Origin: Cyclobacteriaceae bacterium
GTDB lineage: Bacteria; Bacteroidota; Bacteroidia; Cytophagales; Cyclobacteriaceae
Length of the DNA: 64,000 bases
Assembly (NCBI GenBank): GCA_947458585.1
Contig: CANGYY010000004.1
Location: 1 to 64,000 of the forward strand
Reading direction: 5' to 3'
Each line of letters begins with the position of its first letter. Position 1 is the first letter of the stretch. Positions 44,330 through 53,754 of this stretch are shown here, in pieces. A program made the translations under genes and the position numbers. The notes under the pieces are model-generated. The model saw only the letters and a program-made list of their open reading frames with translations. It did no database searches and was not told the origin of the DNA.

Positions 44330-45178
44330 TTATTTGATCGATTTGATCAAGCGGTCATTGAGACCCACATAATCCAAATTTTTGCCTTCTTCGGCTAGTT
44401 TCTTCGACTTGGTGGCAGACTCCAGCGCTTCAGTCTTTTTGCCAAGGCTCAATTCAATTTTTGCCTGTAGGTGCAAGGTCCAGTATTTTGGATCAGAGCT
44501 TGTAGACTGCTTGATCCAAGTATAGGCTTGGTTTAGATCCTTATTGCTAGTGAAATAATAATTGGCAGCTTGGTAGAGTAAGGCTGGGTTGGTGCTTTGC
44601 GCATCGATTACCTGCTTCTTGATATCTGCCATGACGATGGGATCTACTTCGGTTTGAATAGTGAATTCCACACGAGTTTGTTCCCATTTGATTGAAAGGT
44701 CAGCGCTAGAATCGGTTAGCTTAGCGAAGCTAATTTCGAAAGAATCGTACATTCTACTTGTTTTGGCTGGTGTAGCTGTGAAGCGAAGCATGTCGTCCTT
44801 GGAATCATAGCCAATAGCTCCCCAAAGTTTTGTGTTTTTACTCAGGATCATCGTCCAGGAAGACTTATCTGGAATGGAATAAAGGGCATAGGAGCCGGCA
44901 GGAATCTTAGTGCCGCTGATACTTACTTCTGTAGAGAAGGTAAGTATGGTGGCTCCATTGGCACCAGTTCTCCAAACTTCACCGAAAGGAACAAGCTCGC
45001 CGAAGATTTTTCTACCTTTTGTGCTTGGCCGGCTAAAATCCACAGTCACATCTGTGAGGCCCACTTTTTGAATAATTTTTGAACTTGGGCTCGCCTGTGG
45101 CATTTGAATTTGTTGGGCCATACTCGAAATGCTAACGAAGAGTAAAGCCAGAATTAGTAGGTTGATTTTTGTTTTCAT
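44330..45178 (-). CDS. Secreted DUF2911 family protein
   Basis: A 282-residue protein with a signal peptide (MKTKINLLILALLFVSISS..., cleaved near MAQQ). It carries the DUF2911 core: SPSSKIIQKVGLTDVTVDFS, RPSTKGRKIFG, LVPFGEVWRTGAN, IPAGSYALYSIPD, and SFEISFAKL with the two antiparallel sheets that follow. This family is common in Bacteroidota and its function is unknown. The last ~90 residues add a helical, TPR-like tail (LYQAANYYFTSNKDLNQAYT...). It faces the symporter across a shared terminator and stands alone. Confidence 0.9.
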   Translation of the reverse strand: MKTKINLLILALLFVSISSMAQQIQMPQASPSSKIIQKVGLTDVTVDFSRPSTKGRKIFGELVPFGEVWRTGANGATILTFSTEVSISGTKIPAGSYALYSIPDKSSWTMILSKNTKLWGAIGYDSKDDMLRFTATPAKTSRMYDSFEISFAKLTDSSADLSIKWEQTRVEFTIQTEVDPIVMADIKKQVIDAQSTNPALLYQAANYYFTSNKDLNQAYTWIKQSTSSDPKYWTLHLQAKIELSLGKKTEALESATKSKKLAEEGKNLDYVGLNDRLIKSIK

Positions 45179-45358
45179 ATCTGTAGAGGGTAAATGAAGG
45201 AGTTTTGTTTGCTTGCCAGGCCATTTGCTCTGGTCTCATTTTGAACCTGCAAGTTCTTAGAATATTCTCTTTTTTCTTAAAAAAGGAAGAGAATTTGATG
45301 AATGAATTTTTTGCCCTGTTTGAAAGGTCTATTTTAGATGTAACTAAGCCACAATTAC

Positions 45359-46279
45359 ATGAGTCTTGCAATAATTAGTCCAGGAAGAGATCCTAAAGTT
45401 TGGATTGAGGCACTTCGCTACCACCAACCCGATATTGATCTTCAAGTTTATCCAGAAATTGATCGTCCGGAAGCTGTGGAGATGGCCTTGCTATGGCAGC
45501 ATCCTCCTGGATACCTCAAAACTTTTCCCAACTTAAAATTAATCAGCTCTTTAGGGGCAGGTGTGGACCATATTCTTTCAGATCCTGCTGTTGGGGATGA
45601 ACTTCCAATCGTTCGGATTGTCGACGAGAAATTGACTTGGTCCATGACCAATTATGTAATCATGGGTGTATTGAACTATCATAGGCAGTTCCTTCGTTAC
45701 TACCATGACCAACACGACAAGGTTTGGGACATGACTAATCCTGAAATACCTGTCAAAGTAGGAGTGATGGGCGTAGGGGCTTTGGGAGGAGATGTATTGA
45801 ACAAGTTAGACGGCTTAGGATTTGAGGTGGTTGGTTTTGGCTTTTCAGAGAAAAAAGACTTTCCCTATCCTTACTTTCAAAAAGATCAACTGGAAGAATT
45901 CCTTTCACAGGTCAATGTTCTGGTTTGCTTACTTCCACTTACCCCAGAAACCGAGGGGATTTTAAATCTTTCCCTTTTCAAAAAGTGTACAAAAGGCACC
46001 TATTTGATCAATGTAGCGAGAGGAAAGCATTTAAAGGAAACGGATCTGTTGATGGCTTTAAATGAAGGAATGCTTTCTGGGGCGCTATTGGATGTGTATC
46101 AAGTAGAGCCTTTGCCATCGGTCCATCCATTTTGGGAGGAAAAGCGAATTCAATTGACTCCTCATATTGCTTCTGTTACGAATCCAAAAGCTGCCGCTCC
46201 TCAAATTATTGAGAATTATAACCGGTTAAAAGCCGACCTTACTTTACTTAATCTCGTAAATCGAACTAGAGGTTACTAA
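45359..46279 (+). CDS. D-isomer-specific 2-hydroxyacid dehydrogenase (glyoxylate/hydroxypyruvate reductase type)
   Basis: A 306-residue NAD(P)H-dependent enzyme closest in shape to E. coli GhrA. The nucleotide-binding motif VGVMGVGALGGDVLNKL (~140) and the catalytic Arg (NVARGKHL), Glu (VEPL) and His (LTPHIASVTNP) are all present. It should reduce glyoxylate or hydroxypyruvate to glycolate or glycerate, although related 2-keto acids are possible. It lies 9 bases before the universal stress protein gene, so the two probably share a message. Confidence 0.88.
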   Translation: MSLAIISPGRDPKVWIEALRYHQPDIDLQVYPEIDRPEAVEMALLWQHPPGYLKTFPNLKLISSLGAGVDHILSDPAVGDELPIVRIVDEKLTWSMTNYVIMGVLNYHRQFLRYYHDQHDKVWDMTNPEIPVKVGVMGVGALGGDVLNKLDGLGFEVVGFGFSEKKDFPYPYFQKDQLEEFLSQVNVLVCLLPLTPETEGILNLSLFKKCTKGTYLINVARGKHLKETDLLMALNEGMLSGALLDVYQVEPLPSVHPFWEEKRIQLTPHIASVTNPKAAAPQIIENYNRLKADLTLLNLVNRTRGY

Positions 46280-46288
46280 CTATCAACT

Positions 46289-47131
46289 ATGGCATCTCCA
46301 TTCACTATCCTTTGTCCGATTGACTTTTCAGATTGTGCGTTGAATGCGTTGGAGTATGCCTCAAAAATAGGAGAGAAGTACAAAGCCAAATTGATTGTGT
46401 TTCACGTCCTAAATAAGGAGGACTATCAAAAATTGGCCCCCTTGGATATGGATGGGATCTATCAGGAAGAGTTCGTAAAAAACAAGTTAGCTAGTTTGCA
46501 AAATGCAGTTATTCAAGAAAGCATTCCGAAAGGACTCCATAGTTGTGAGGTGATGCTTTCAGAGGGACCAATCGTGCAAAAGACCATTGAATTTTCACAG
46601 AAAATCAATGCGAACTTAATTGTGGTTGGAACCGAGGGAATGAATGATTTCAAAGAGCAGGTTTTTGGAAGTCGCTCTAGTCGCTTGGTGTTGCAAGCTG
46701 ACCGAGATATTTTGGTGGTTCCGCGCAAAGTATTTTTCAAGAGACCTCGAAAATTGGTCTATGCATCGGATTATGTCGAAGAGGACAAGTTGGCGATTCA
46801 AAAAGTAGTGGAGTTTGCTTCCTTTTTCAAATCGGAAATAGATATCGTGCACGTATCGTCACGAAACCGAATTATTGATAAGGCCTTGCACAAGAGCATG
46901 TTGGAAGAACTTCAACCCTTTGTCAAGTACGATTTGGTCAATTATGTCTTGAAATCATTTCGAGATGATATTGCGCTTGGACTCGAAAATTACCTGCAAT
47001 TGGCCAAAGGGGATATGTTGGTCACACTCAGCAAAAAGAAAGACTTTTTTGATCAACTTTTTTCAAAGAACCTTTCTCGCAAAATGTCCTACTTCATCAC
47101 CAAACCACTTTGGGTGATTAAGAGTTTTTAG
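46289..47131 (+). CDS. Tandem universal stress protein (UspA)
   Basis: A 280-residue protein made of two Usp domains (~5-145 and ~150-280). The first has the ATP-binding signature: FTILCPIDFSDCALNALEYA at the start and VVGTEGMNDFKEQVFGSRSS (G-2x-G-9x-GS) later. The second domain (KLVYASDYVEEDKLAIQKVV onward) lacks that glycine motif. It therefore binds nucleotide probably only once and dimerises internally. Bacteroidota tandem Usps respond to starvation or envelope stress. It follows the 2-hydroxyacid dehydrogenase by 9 bases and overlaps the convergent TPR gene by 14 bases. Confidence 0.9.
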   Translation: MASPFTILCPIDFSDCALNALEYASKIGEKYKAKLIVFHVLNKEDYQKLAPLDMDGIYQEEFVKNKLASLQNAVIQESIPKGLHSCEVMLSEGPIVQKTIEFSQKINANLIVVGTEGMNDFKEQVFGSRSSRLVLQADRDILVVPRKVFFKRPRKLVYASDYVEEDKLAIQKVVEFASFFKSEIDIVHVSSRNRIIDKALHKSMLEELQPFVKYDLVNYVLKSFRDDIALGLENYLQLAKGDMLVTLSKKKDFFDQLFSKNLSRKMSYFITKPLWVIKSF

Positions 47132-47840
47132 AGCTCTTTTTAACGAAAATCCCGGTTAAAAATGCGGCAAATTCTTTACGAGTGGCAGGTTCCGTGAAAA
47201 TACCTTTCAATACAGAAATAAAATGACTTGCAGTCAATCCAGGTGTTTTTGACTTTTGTGGGGTCGTTTTTTCCTCCCTCTTTTCTGATGAAGTTGTACC
47301 GCTGGCCTGAAGAACCTGTTCCGGCTCCTTTTTGGGAGGATATCCTGACAAAGCATCCGCTTTAGTAAAGTTCTGTTGCGCTTTTTCTTTGCGCCCCATT
47401 TTTTCTTCTACCAAACCCAGATTATTGTAAGCCACAGCATCTTCAGGATCTAATTCGATAGCCTTTTCATAATCAGCAATGGCGCCTGCCAAATCCCCAA
47501 TTCGATCTTTTAGGTAAGCTCTGCTGCTGTAGCGGTAGGGATTGTTCGGATCCAAATTGGCAGCACGATCCAATTCTTCGATAGCCTCTTCATTTCTCCC
47601 CAAAAGATGCAAGACCACCGCCCGATCACTGATGTAATCCGTATTGTAGGGTTCGAGTTGGATCAACACATCAAAATCCGCCAAGGCTTCCAATCCTTTT
47701 CCAAGACGAGTTAAAATTCGGCCACGGTAGAGGTAAAAAGTAGGATTTTCACGATCCTGAAGGATCAGTTCATGAAAAATGGTTAATGCGGCTTCAAAAT
47801 TTCCTTCTTTGTACTGGGCTACCCCTTTTTCAAAATTCAT
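47118..47840 (-). CDS. Cytosolic tetratricopeptide-repeat protein
   Basis: A 240-residue protein without a signal peptide. Residues 1-170 contain about five TPR units (FEKGVAQYKEGNFEAALTIF, PTFYLYRGRILTRLGKGLEA, DYISDRAVVLHLLGRNEEAI, YRYSSRAYLKDRIGDLAGAI, AVAYNNLGLVEEKMGRKEKA). A Pro/Ser/Lys-rich linker (~175-205) follows, then a short helical end, LKGIFTEPATRKEFAAFLTG. It probably works as a scaffold; no enzyme domain is present. Its C-terminal codons overlap those of the tandem Usp on the other strand. Confidence 0.82.
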   Translation of the reverse strand: MNFEKGVAQYKEGNFEAALTIFHELILQDRENPTFYLYRGRILTRLGKGLEALADFDVLIQLEPYNTDYISDRAVVLHLLGRNEEAIEELDRAANLDPNNPYRYSSRAYLKDRIGDLAGAIADYEKAIELDPEDAVAYNNLGLVEEKMGRKEKAQQNFTKADALSGYPPKKEPEQVLQASGTTSSEKREEKTTPQKSKTPGLTASHFISVLKGIFTEPATRKEFAAFLTGIFVKKSSKNS

Positions 47841-47957
47841 AGCATCTCAATTGGCTTGCAAAATAAACCCAGAATCTCCGATTAAAGTTTATTTGCTTCG
47901 AAATTCTCACCTTTCGATTGGCATCTATTATCTTTAGGAGCACGTGAAGTTTCCCTT

Positions 47958-48980
47958 ATGGCCCTCCTTCCTGAAGTAGTTTTAAAAGATTTAAAAGCGC
48001 AGAAGTTTGCTCCCATTTACTTTTTGCAGGGAGAAGAACCCTATTTTATTGACTTGGTAAGTAACTACATCGAGAAGAATGCCATTCCTGAGTTCGAACG
48101 TGGTTTCAATCAGCTGGTGTTGTATGGAAAAGAAGCTTCTGTAAGCACCATTCTTTCCCACGCACGCAAATTTCCCATGATGGCCGAAAGGCAGTTGGTC
48201 TTGGTCAAAGAGGCGCAGAATATTCCTGACTTGGGAAAAGAAGATGCTCAAAAATTATTGGTAAGCTACCTCAGCAATCCGTTACCGAGTACAATTTTGG
48301 TTTTTGCATATAAGCATAAAAAATTAGATGGGCGAAGCAGTTTAAAGAAGGAGATCGAGAAAAAGGCGGTTTTTGTTGAAGCCGAGAAAATAAAGGATTG
48401 GAAATTAAATGAGTGGATTGAATCCTATTTCAAGGAATTAGGGCATCAAATAGATGCCAAAGCTGGACAACTTTTAGCCGATTCCATTGGCAATAACCTT
48501 GAGGTAATGACCAATGAGGTGGGAAAAATGTTAATCAATTTTCCTGAACCTACACGCTTTAACGTAGATCATATTTCCAAGTACATTGGGATTCACAAGG
48601 AATACAACAATTTCGAGTTGACGAAAGCGATTGGATTCAGAGATGTAAACAAGGCGAATCTTATTGTGCATTACTTTATCCAAAATCCTAAAAACCATCC
48701 CGTCATTCCGATTTTCTCCTTGTTGTTTTCTTACTTTTCTCGGATTGCTTTGCTACATCGTGCGGGGTCCTTGCCGGAAAGCCAACTTGCGGCGGCGATA
48801 GGGGTGAACCCTTATGGCCTCAAAGAATACGTGGTTGCTTCAAAAAATTACAAGTTAGGCAAGGTAATTGATGTATTTGGATACCTAAAAGAGGCAGATC
48901 TTCGTTTTAAGGGAGTAGATTCTGGAAGCATGACTGAAGGGGAAATCCTTCGGGAACTGGTCTACAAAATTTTGCACTGA
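47958..48980 (+). CDS. holA: DNA polymerase III delta subunit (clamp loader)
   Basis: A 340-residue HolA homologue: an AAA+-type protein without the full ATPase active site, which opens the sliding clamp. The N-terminus PEVVLKDLKAQKFAPIYFLQ with GEEPYFIDLV, the FPMMAERQLVLVKEAQ block, the KTSK-equivalent region FAYKHKKLDGRSSLKKEIE, and IGNNLEVMTNEVGKM plus the three-helix end (ILRELVYKIL) match the family. It heads a co-directional run and is followed 14 bases later by the 993-residue TPR protein. Confidence 0.93.
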   Translation: MALLPEVVLKDLKAQKFAPIYFLQGEEPYFIDLVSNYIEKNAIPEFERGFNQLVLYGKEASVSTILSHARKFPMMAERQLVLVKEAQNIPDLGKEDAQKLLVSYLSNPLPSTILVFAYKHKKLDGRSSLKKEIEKKAVFVEAEKIKDWKLNEWIESYFKELGHQIDAKAGQLLADSIGNNLEVMTNEVGKMLINFPEPTRFNVDHISKYIGIHKEYNNFELTKAIGFRDVNKANLIVHYFIQNPKNHPVIPIFSLLFSYFSRIALLHRAGSLPESQLAAAIGVNPYGLKEYVVASKNYKLGKVIDVFGYLKEADLRFKGVDSGSMTEGEILRELVYKILH

Positions 48981-48994
48981 TTAAGCTATTTGCC

Positions 48995-51976
48995 ATGAAA
49001 TACTACTTGGTTCTGCTTGCAGGACTGGGCTTCACTTTGGAGTCCTTTTCACAATCTTCGCTTTACCAAACTAGTCCCCAGCCAGTACTAGACCGTGCTG
49101 CTATTTTGTACGATCAACAGGCCTTTGCAGCAAGTTTTTACGATAATACCCAGCTTTTAGCAAAAGATCTTACTGGTTCTCAAAAAAAGCAAGCAGCCCT
49201 GCAACAAGCGCTTTCTGCATTGCAGATGGACCGACCTGATGGGTTAGGTTTGGTGAAACAGTTTGTTCAAGATTATGCAGGCGAACCGAGTGTAGCCCAT
49301 GCAGCAATTGCATTGGGTGATTATTACTTTTATAAAAAGAGATATGCTGAAGCCATAGCTGGCTATGTTTTGGCTCCACTTGGATTAGTCAATCGAGAAT
49401 TGCGAGCCGATGTCACCTTTAAATTGGGATACAGCTTCTTTCAGCAAAAAGAATATGCCAAGGCTGCAATTTATTTGGATCAAGTTAAAAATGGAAGTAC
49501 TCCGGTGGAATCTGATGCCCTGTATTACAGTGGTTACATTGCGATGGAACAGGGGAATACCCCACAAGCCATTCAAGAACTACAGCTTGCCTCGAAAAGT
49601 CCATTTTACGCCACTAAGGTGCCTTTTCTTTTGACTTCACTTTATTACCAAGAAGGGAAGTATGCAGATGCTATCGCTTATGCGGCCCCATTACTAGCCT
49701 CTAAAACCGCTTTAGATCAAAAGGAAAGCATTCATTTGTATTTGGCGGAGGCCTATTATGCTTCCAAGGACTTTGCAAACGCTGCTCAGCAATACGAAGC
49801 ATTTAGTTCCTTTCAAAAAGGTGAGCTTTCGACTAAAGAAAATTACAAGGCTGGGATTTCCTTTTTTGAAACCAAAACTTATCCCAAAGCCAGTGAATAC
49901 CTAAAATTGGCCGCCTTGGGAGAACCTGATGTGGCTCAAGCAGCAAGTTACTACTTAGGACATGCGTATGTGCAGCAGGGTAATTTCCCATTTGCACTCA
50001 CTAGTTTTCAAGTGGCAGCAGCGAGTTCGGTTGATTTGGGTATACAGGAAGAAGCCTTGTTTAATCTGGCCAAGATCAATTTGCAGCGTGGAAACTTTCA
50101 AGTAGCAGTCAATTCCTTGGATGAGTATTTGACCAACTATCCTCGTGGAACAAGGGCTACAGAGGTGGAAACCTTATTGTCCGATGCCTTGCTGAATTCA
50201 TCTGACTATTTGCGGGTTTTAGACCAATTGGATAGGTTAAAAAGCAAATCTCCTCGCATTCAAGAAGCTTATCAAAAGGTGGCTTTTTACCAGGCCATGA
50301 TTTATTACCGGGATCAGAAACTGGAGCAAGCTATCGCTTATCTGACCAAGTCTCAGGTTTTTCCATCGGATAAAAACCTCCTAGGAGAAACCTACTTTTG
50401 GAAAGGGGAGATTTACAGTGCACAGGATGAACTAGGCCAAGCGATCCCTGCCTACCAAAATGCGCTGAAGCAAATCTCTTCCACCTCTGAGTATGCATTG
50501 AAGGCTAGCTATGGATTGGGATACGCCTACTTTAATGCCCAAGAATATGGATCGGCTGAAGTGCAATTTGAAGCCTACCGTACCACTCAGCGAAACAAGC
50601 GAGAGCCTTCCTATCAAGATGCCTTGCTTCGTTTGGGGGATTGCTATTTTGTTCAAAAGAAATTTCCCGAAGCGGAAAAGACGTTTAGTCAAGCCATTGA
50701 GGCAGAAATTGAAGGCCAGGATTATGCCCATTTGCAATTGGCGGTGGTAACCAATTACCAAGGAAAGAATCAACAGGCAATAGAGCAGCTCAACCTGTTG
50801 ATTTCCAATTTTCCATCAAGTGCTTACGTAGAAGATGCATTTTACCAAAAAGGCCAACTTTACCTGGAAGAGATGAGGTATGAGGAAGCGATCACCGCTT
50901 TTTCTGAATTGATCAGTACAAGATCAAATTCACCTTTTATGCCTTTTGCCTTGGAGGGAAGAGCAGTTGCCAATTATTCGTTACAGCGCTATAGCCAAAC
51001 TATTGCAGACTATAAAGTGATTCTTGAAGATCACCCTCTAGCGGAAAACTCAGAAGCTGCCTTGAAAGGGCTACAAGAGACCTTGGCGGTGCAAGAAAAG
51101 TCGGAGGAGTTTGGGGAGTACTTGCAATCCTACAAAAAGGCAAATCCTGATGCCGGCTCGGTTCAATCCTTGGAGTATGAAGCAGCCAAAAACCTGTATC
51201 TTGATCAGAAATATGTGCAAGCAGCAAAAGCTCTGGAAAATTACTTGCGCGCTTATCCTGAATCTGGACAAAAAAGTGAAGCACTGTATTTTGCTGGAGA
51301 TTCCTACAAGCAAATAGGAGAGGTTTCAAAAGCTAGGGAATTATTTAAGTTGCTTGAGCAGCAAGCCCCATCTCCTTACCGGGTAAAGGCGCTTCAACAA
51401 TTAGGAAAAATCGAATTAGAAGGTAAAAACTTTGCTGAGGCCTTGCGCTATTTGGAACCCATAGCGCAACAAACAAGAACGCAGGTAGAAGAAGTTGAAG
51501 TGATGCTGGGGATTCTAGATGCTCATTTTGGGTTGGGAAATTACAGCCAGGCAATTGGTGCTGCTGAAAAATTGATTGCACTGGGAGATATCCTTCCTGG
51601 AACTACCCCCAAAGCGCTTCTGATTAAGGGAAAATCACAAAGAGCACTCAATCAAAATTCAGAAGCAGAGGATAGTTTTGGATTGTTGCTTCAAGAATAC
51701 ACCACTGTGGAAGCGGCAGAGGCACTGCTACTCTTAGCCCTCCGCTATCAGGAAAAGGGGGATTATGTGGGTTCTAATGAACTGATTTTTGATTATTCTG
51801 AAAGCTTTTCAGCCTATGACTATTGGTATGGCAGCATGTTTTTACTATTAGCAGAAAACTACATTCAGCTTGGAGAGGTATTTCAAGCAAAAGCAACCCT
51901 TCAATCGATCCTAGATCAGTCCACGGATGCAACGGTTAAGGAAAAAGCAGCATCTACCCTTAAAAGCCTCAACTAG
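48995..51976 (+). CDS. 993-residue periplasmic TPR-repeat protein
   Basis: It has a signal peptide (MKYYLVLLAGLGFTLESFSQ) and then about 24 degenerate TPR or Tol-Pal YbgF-like repeats running the full length, e.g. QTIADYKVILEDHPLAENSE, AYVEDAFYQKGQLYLEEMRY and SGQKSEALYFAGDSYKQIGE. The '...A-x-x-x-FG-x-x-Y-P' pattern recurs at ~36-residue steps. The array could wrap or bridge periplasmic partners. It is followed after 3 bases by the beta-barrel gene, so the two are almost certainly one functional pair. It is a scaffold or adaptor by inference. I know of no characterised member. Confidence 0.85.
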   Translation: MKYYLVLLAGLGFTLESFSQSSLYQTSPQPVLDRAAILYDQQAFAASFYDNTQLLAKDLTGSQKKQAALQQALSALQMDRPDGLGLVKQFVQDYAGEPSVAHAAIALGDYYFYKKRYAEAIAGYVLAPLGLVNRELRADVTFKLGYSFFQQKEYAKAAIYLDQVKNGSTPVESDALYYSGYIAMEQGNTPQAIQELQLASKSPFYATKVPFLLTSLYYQEGKYADAIAYAAPLLASKTALDQKESIHLYLAEAYYASKDFANAAQQYEAFSSFQKGELSTKENYKAGISFFETKTYPKASEYLKLAALGEPDVAQAASYYLGHAYVQQGNFPFALTSFQVAAASSVDLGIQEEALFNLAKINLQRGNFQVAVNSLDEYLTNYPRGTRATEVETLLSDALLNSSDYLRVLDQLDRLKSKSPRIQEAYQKVAFYQAMIYYRDQKLEQAIAYLTKSQVFPSDKNLLGETYFWKGEIYSAQDELGQAIPAYQNALKQISSTSEYALKASYGLGYAYFNAQEYGSAEVQFEAYRTTQRNKREPSYQDALLRLGDCYFVQKKFPEAEKTFSQAIEAEIEGQDYAHLQLAVVTNYQGKNQQAIEQLNLLISNFPSSAYVEDAFYQKGQLYLEEMRYEEAITAFSELISTRSNSPFMPFALEGRAVANYSLQRYSQTIADYKVILEDHPLAENSEAALKGLQETLAVQEKSEEFGEYLQSYKKANPDAGSVQSLEYEAAKNLYLDQKYVQAAKALENYLRAYPESGQKSEALYFAGDSYKQIGEVSKARELFKLLEQQAPSPYRVKALQQLGKIELEGKNFAEALRYLEPIAQQTRTQVEEVEVMLGILDAHFGLGNYSQAIGAAEKLIALGDILPGTTPKALLIKGKSQRALNQNSEAEDSFGLLLQEYTTVEAAEALLLLALRYQEKGDYVGSNELIFDYSESFSAYDYWYGSMFLLLAENYIQLGEVFQAKATLQSILDQSTDATVKEKAASTLKSLN

Positions 51977-51979
51977 ATC

Positions 51980-53686
51980 ATGCAAAGGATAGTCAAACTA
52001 CTTACTTTTCTTGGGCTGTTTTGTGTAGGCATTGGTACACTTCAAGCGCAAACTTCCCAAAATGGAGCTGTTCAAGATCAGGAGTTTATCATTCAAAAGG
52101 ATCGAGTGATCCGCTTGCCAAAGAAACTGCGGAGCTTAGAAAAAGCACCTTCTTTACCTCAGCCTAAAGCTTTAGGCCCACTTAGTTTTCCAGTGGCTCC
52201 CTTTTTTCTTACAATTCCTGCTGCGGAGATTACTTCAGAACCAGCTGAAAAGGAATGGGAGGTACCTAATTTGGAAACCTATCCAGGGTTGGTTCGAGTT
52301 GGATATGGTAATTTTTTATCTCCCTTGATTGAAGGAAGGTATCAATCCACTCAATCTGAAGATTGGCAGTATGCGACCAGAGTTTTTCACCAGAGTTTTG
52401 GAAAAGGTCCGGTGACTTGGATGGAAGAAGAGAGTAAAGAATCTCATACCGAACTCGCAGGGCAAGGGAGTTACTTTTTTTCGACTAGCGAGTTGTATTC
52501 TTCTTTGAGTTTGAGAAGAGATGCTTACAGGTACTATGGTGAAGATCTGGGTTTTGTAGTCCCTCCAAATGTCGATTTTGGAGGCCCAGTTTTTGATCCA
52601 AACACGCAAATTCAGGGAAATTTTAAACTAGGAATTCGAGATAGTGAAAAAGTAGGTCTCATCGGATACGAGGGAGCCTTACTTTTGAATGGTTTCAAAG
52701 ATAGTTTTGCTGCAAGAGAGCAGGAGTTAGGCTTTGAAGGAAAGGGTATTTACAGACCATCCAAAGACTTATCGGGAACTGTGGCACTTACCTATTTTAC
52801 TACAGATACTCAGGATCGTGGCTACGATTTAAACCGAAATTATTTGTCGCTACGACCAGAAGGCAATTACCAATGGGGTGATTTCAACTTTACTGCCGGA
52901 TTCGTACTGGTTTCAGAAAATGATTCATTAGAAGCATCAAAACCCGGAATTCGCTTGTTTCCATTAATTAAATCTACCTATCAAATTGGGGAGAACTTAA
53001 GCGTAAATGCAGCGATCACTGGAGATGTCCAGCGGAATACCTACCGAAGCTTTGTTCAGGAAAATCCTTTCCTTGGACCAAGTGAAAAATTGTTGAATAC
53101 AGTAACTAAACTTTCTTTTTCAGCAGGAGTAGAAGGGCTTGTTTCGGATAAGTTAGTTTATCGGGCAGGGATTGATCTGCGTCGCCAAGCCAACCTCCAT
53201 TTCTTCGTGAATTCATATGCCGATACTTCTCGATTTGAATTGGTTTACGACCAGGAGGCTACTGTGTTTCAGTTTAATTCTAGTGTCGAACTGTCTTTAA
53301 CCGAAAAATATACCCTTGCTACTCAGGTTGATTTCTTCCATTACAACTTGTCAAACCAACAGGTGGCCTGGCATCGTCCAACCTGGACACTTCAGATGAA
53401 TCAGCGGTATTCACCTTTTAAAAAATTATCCCTGCAGGCTAACCTTCAGGTAATGGGTGGATTGCAGGCAAGAGGATTCGGAGTAATTGAAACTAAACCC
53501 GTACAAGCCGAAGTAGTCAAACTTCCGGCAATTGTAGATCTTCAATTCAACCTGGATTATGCGGTTTCTTCACGGCTTTCTGTATTTGTCTCTGGGAGTA
53601 ACCTCCTGAATCGAAGCAATACACGATGGATGAACTATCCAGTCAGGGGAATTCAAGGTGTAGGTGGACTTAGTTTTAAATTTTAA
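51980..53686 (+). CDS. TonB-dependent-receptor-like outer-membrane beta-barrel without a visible plug
   Basis: A 568-residue protein with a signal peptide (cleaved near LQAQT). A Pro-rich ~80-residue lead follows (KALGPLSFPVAPFFLT), then ~20 strand-like segments of 8-12 alternating residues to the end, which closes with Phe-Lys-Phe. The final piece, LNRSNTRWMNYPVRGIQGVG, is typical of Bacteroidota TonB-dependent barrels. However, the ~130-residue plug domain and a TonB box cannot be seen, so transport may differ from a normal siderophore or SusC-type receptor. It sits 3 bases after the giant TPR gene and upstream of ExbB/ExbD/TonB. Confidence 0.72.
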   Translation: MQRIVKLLTFLGLFCVGIGTLQAQTSQNGAVQDQEFIIQKDRVIRLPKKLRSLEKAPSLPQPKALGPLSFPVAPFFLTIPAAEITSEPAEKEWEVPNLETYPGLVRVGYGNFLSPLIEGRYQSTQSEDWQYATRVFHQSFGKGPVTWMEEESKESHTELAGQGSYFFSTSELYSSLSLRRDAYRYYGEDLGFVVPPNVDFGGPVFDPNTQIQGNFKLGIRDSEKVGLIGYEGALLLNGFKDSFAAREQELGFEGKGIYRPSKDLSGTVALTYFTTDTQDRGYDLNRNYLSLRPEGNYQWGDFNFTAGFVLVSENDSLEASKPGIRLFPLIKSTYQIGENLSVNAAITGDVQRNTYRSFVQENPFLGPSEKLLNTVTKLSFSAGVEGLVSDKLVYRAGIDLRRQANLHFFVNSYADTSRFELVYDQEATVFQFNSSVELSLTEKYTLATQVDFFHYNLSNQQVAWHRPTWTLQMNQRYSPFKKLSLQANLQVMGGLQARGFGVIETKPVQAEVVKLPAIVDLQFNLDYAVSSRLSVFVSGSNLLNRSNTRWMNYPVRGIQGVGGLSFKF

Positions 53687-53705
53687 TTTACTCAAGGGTA
53701 AAGGG

Positions 53706-53736
53706 TTGGGCATTACCTAGTTTTAAGTTAGTTTCG
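53706..53736 (+). promoter_or_regulatory. Candidate internal promoter before the SPOR-ExbB-ExbD-TonB genes
   Basis: TTGG, a 19-base spacer and TAGTTTCG (53729-53736) are each one mismatch from TTTG/TAnnTTTG. The box ends 18 bases before the ATG at 53755. It could give the downstream genes their own start within the long run. Confidence 0.45.
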
Positions 53737-53754
53737 TGTCTTCTCACTAGCACC

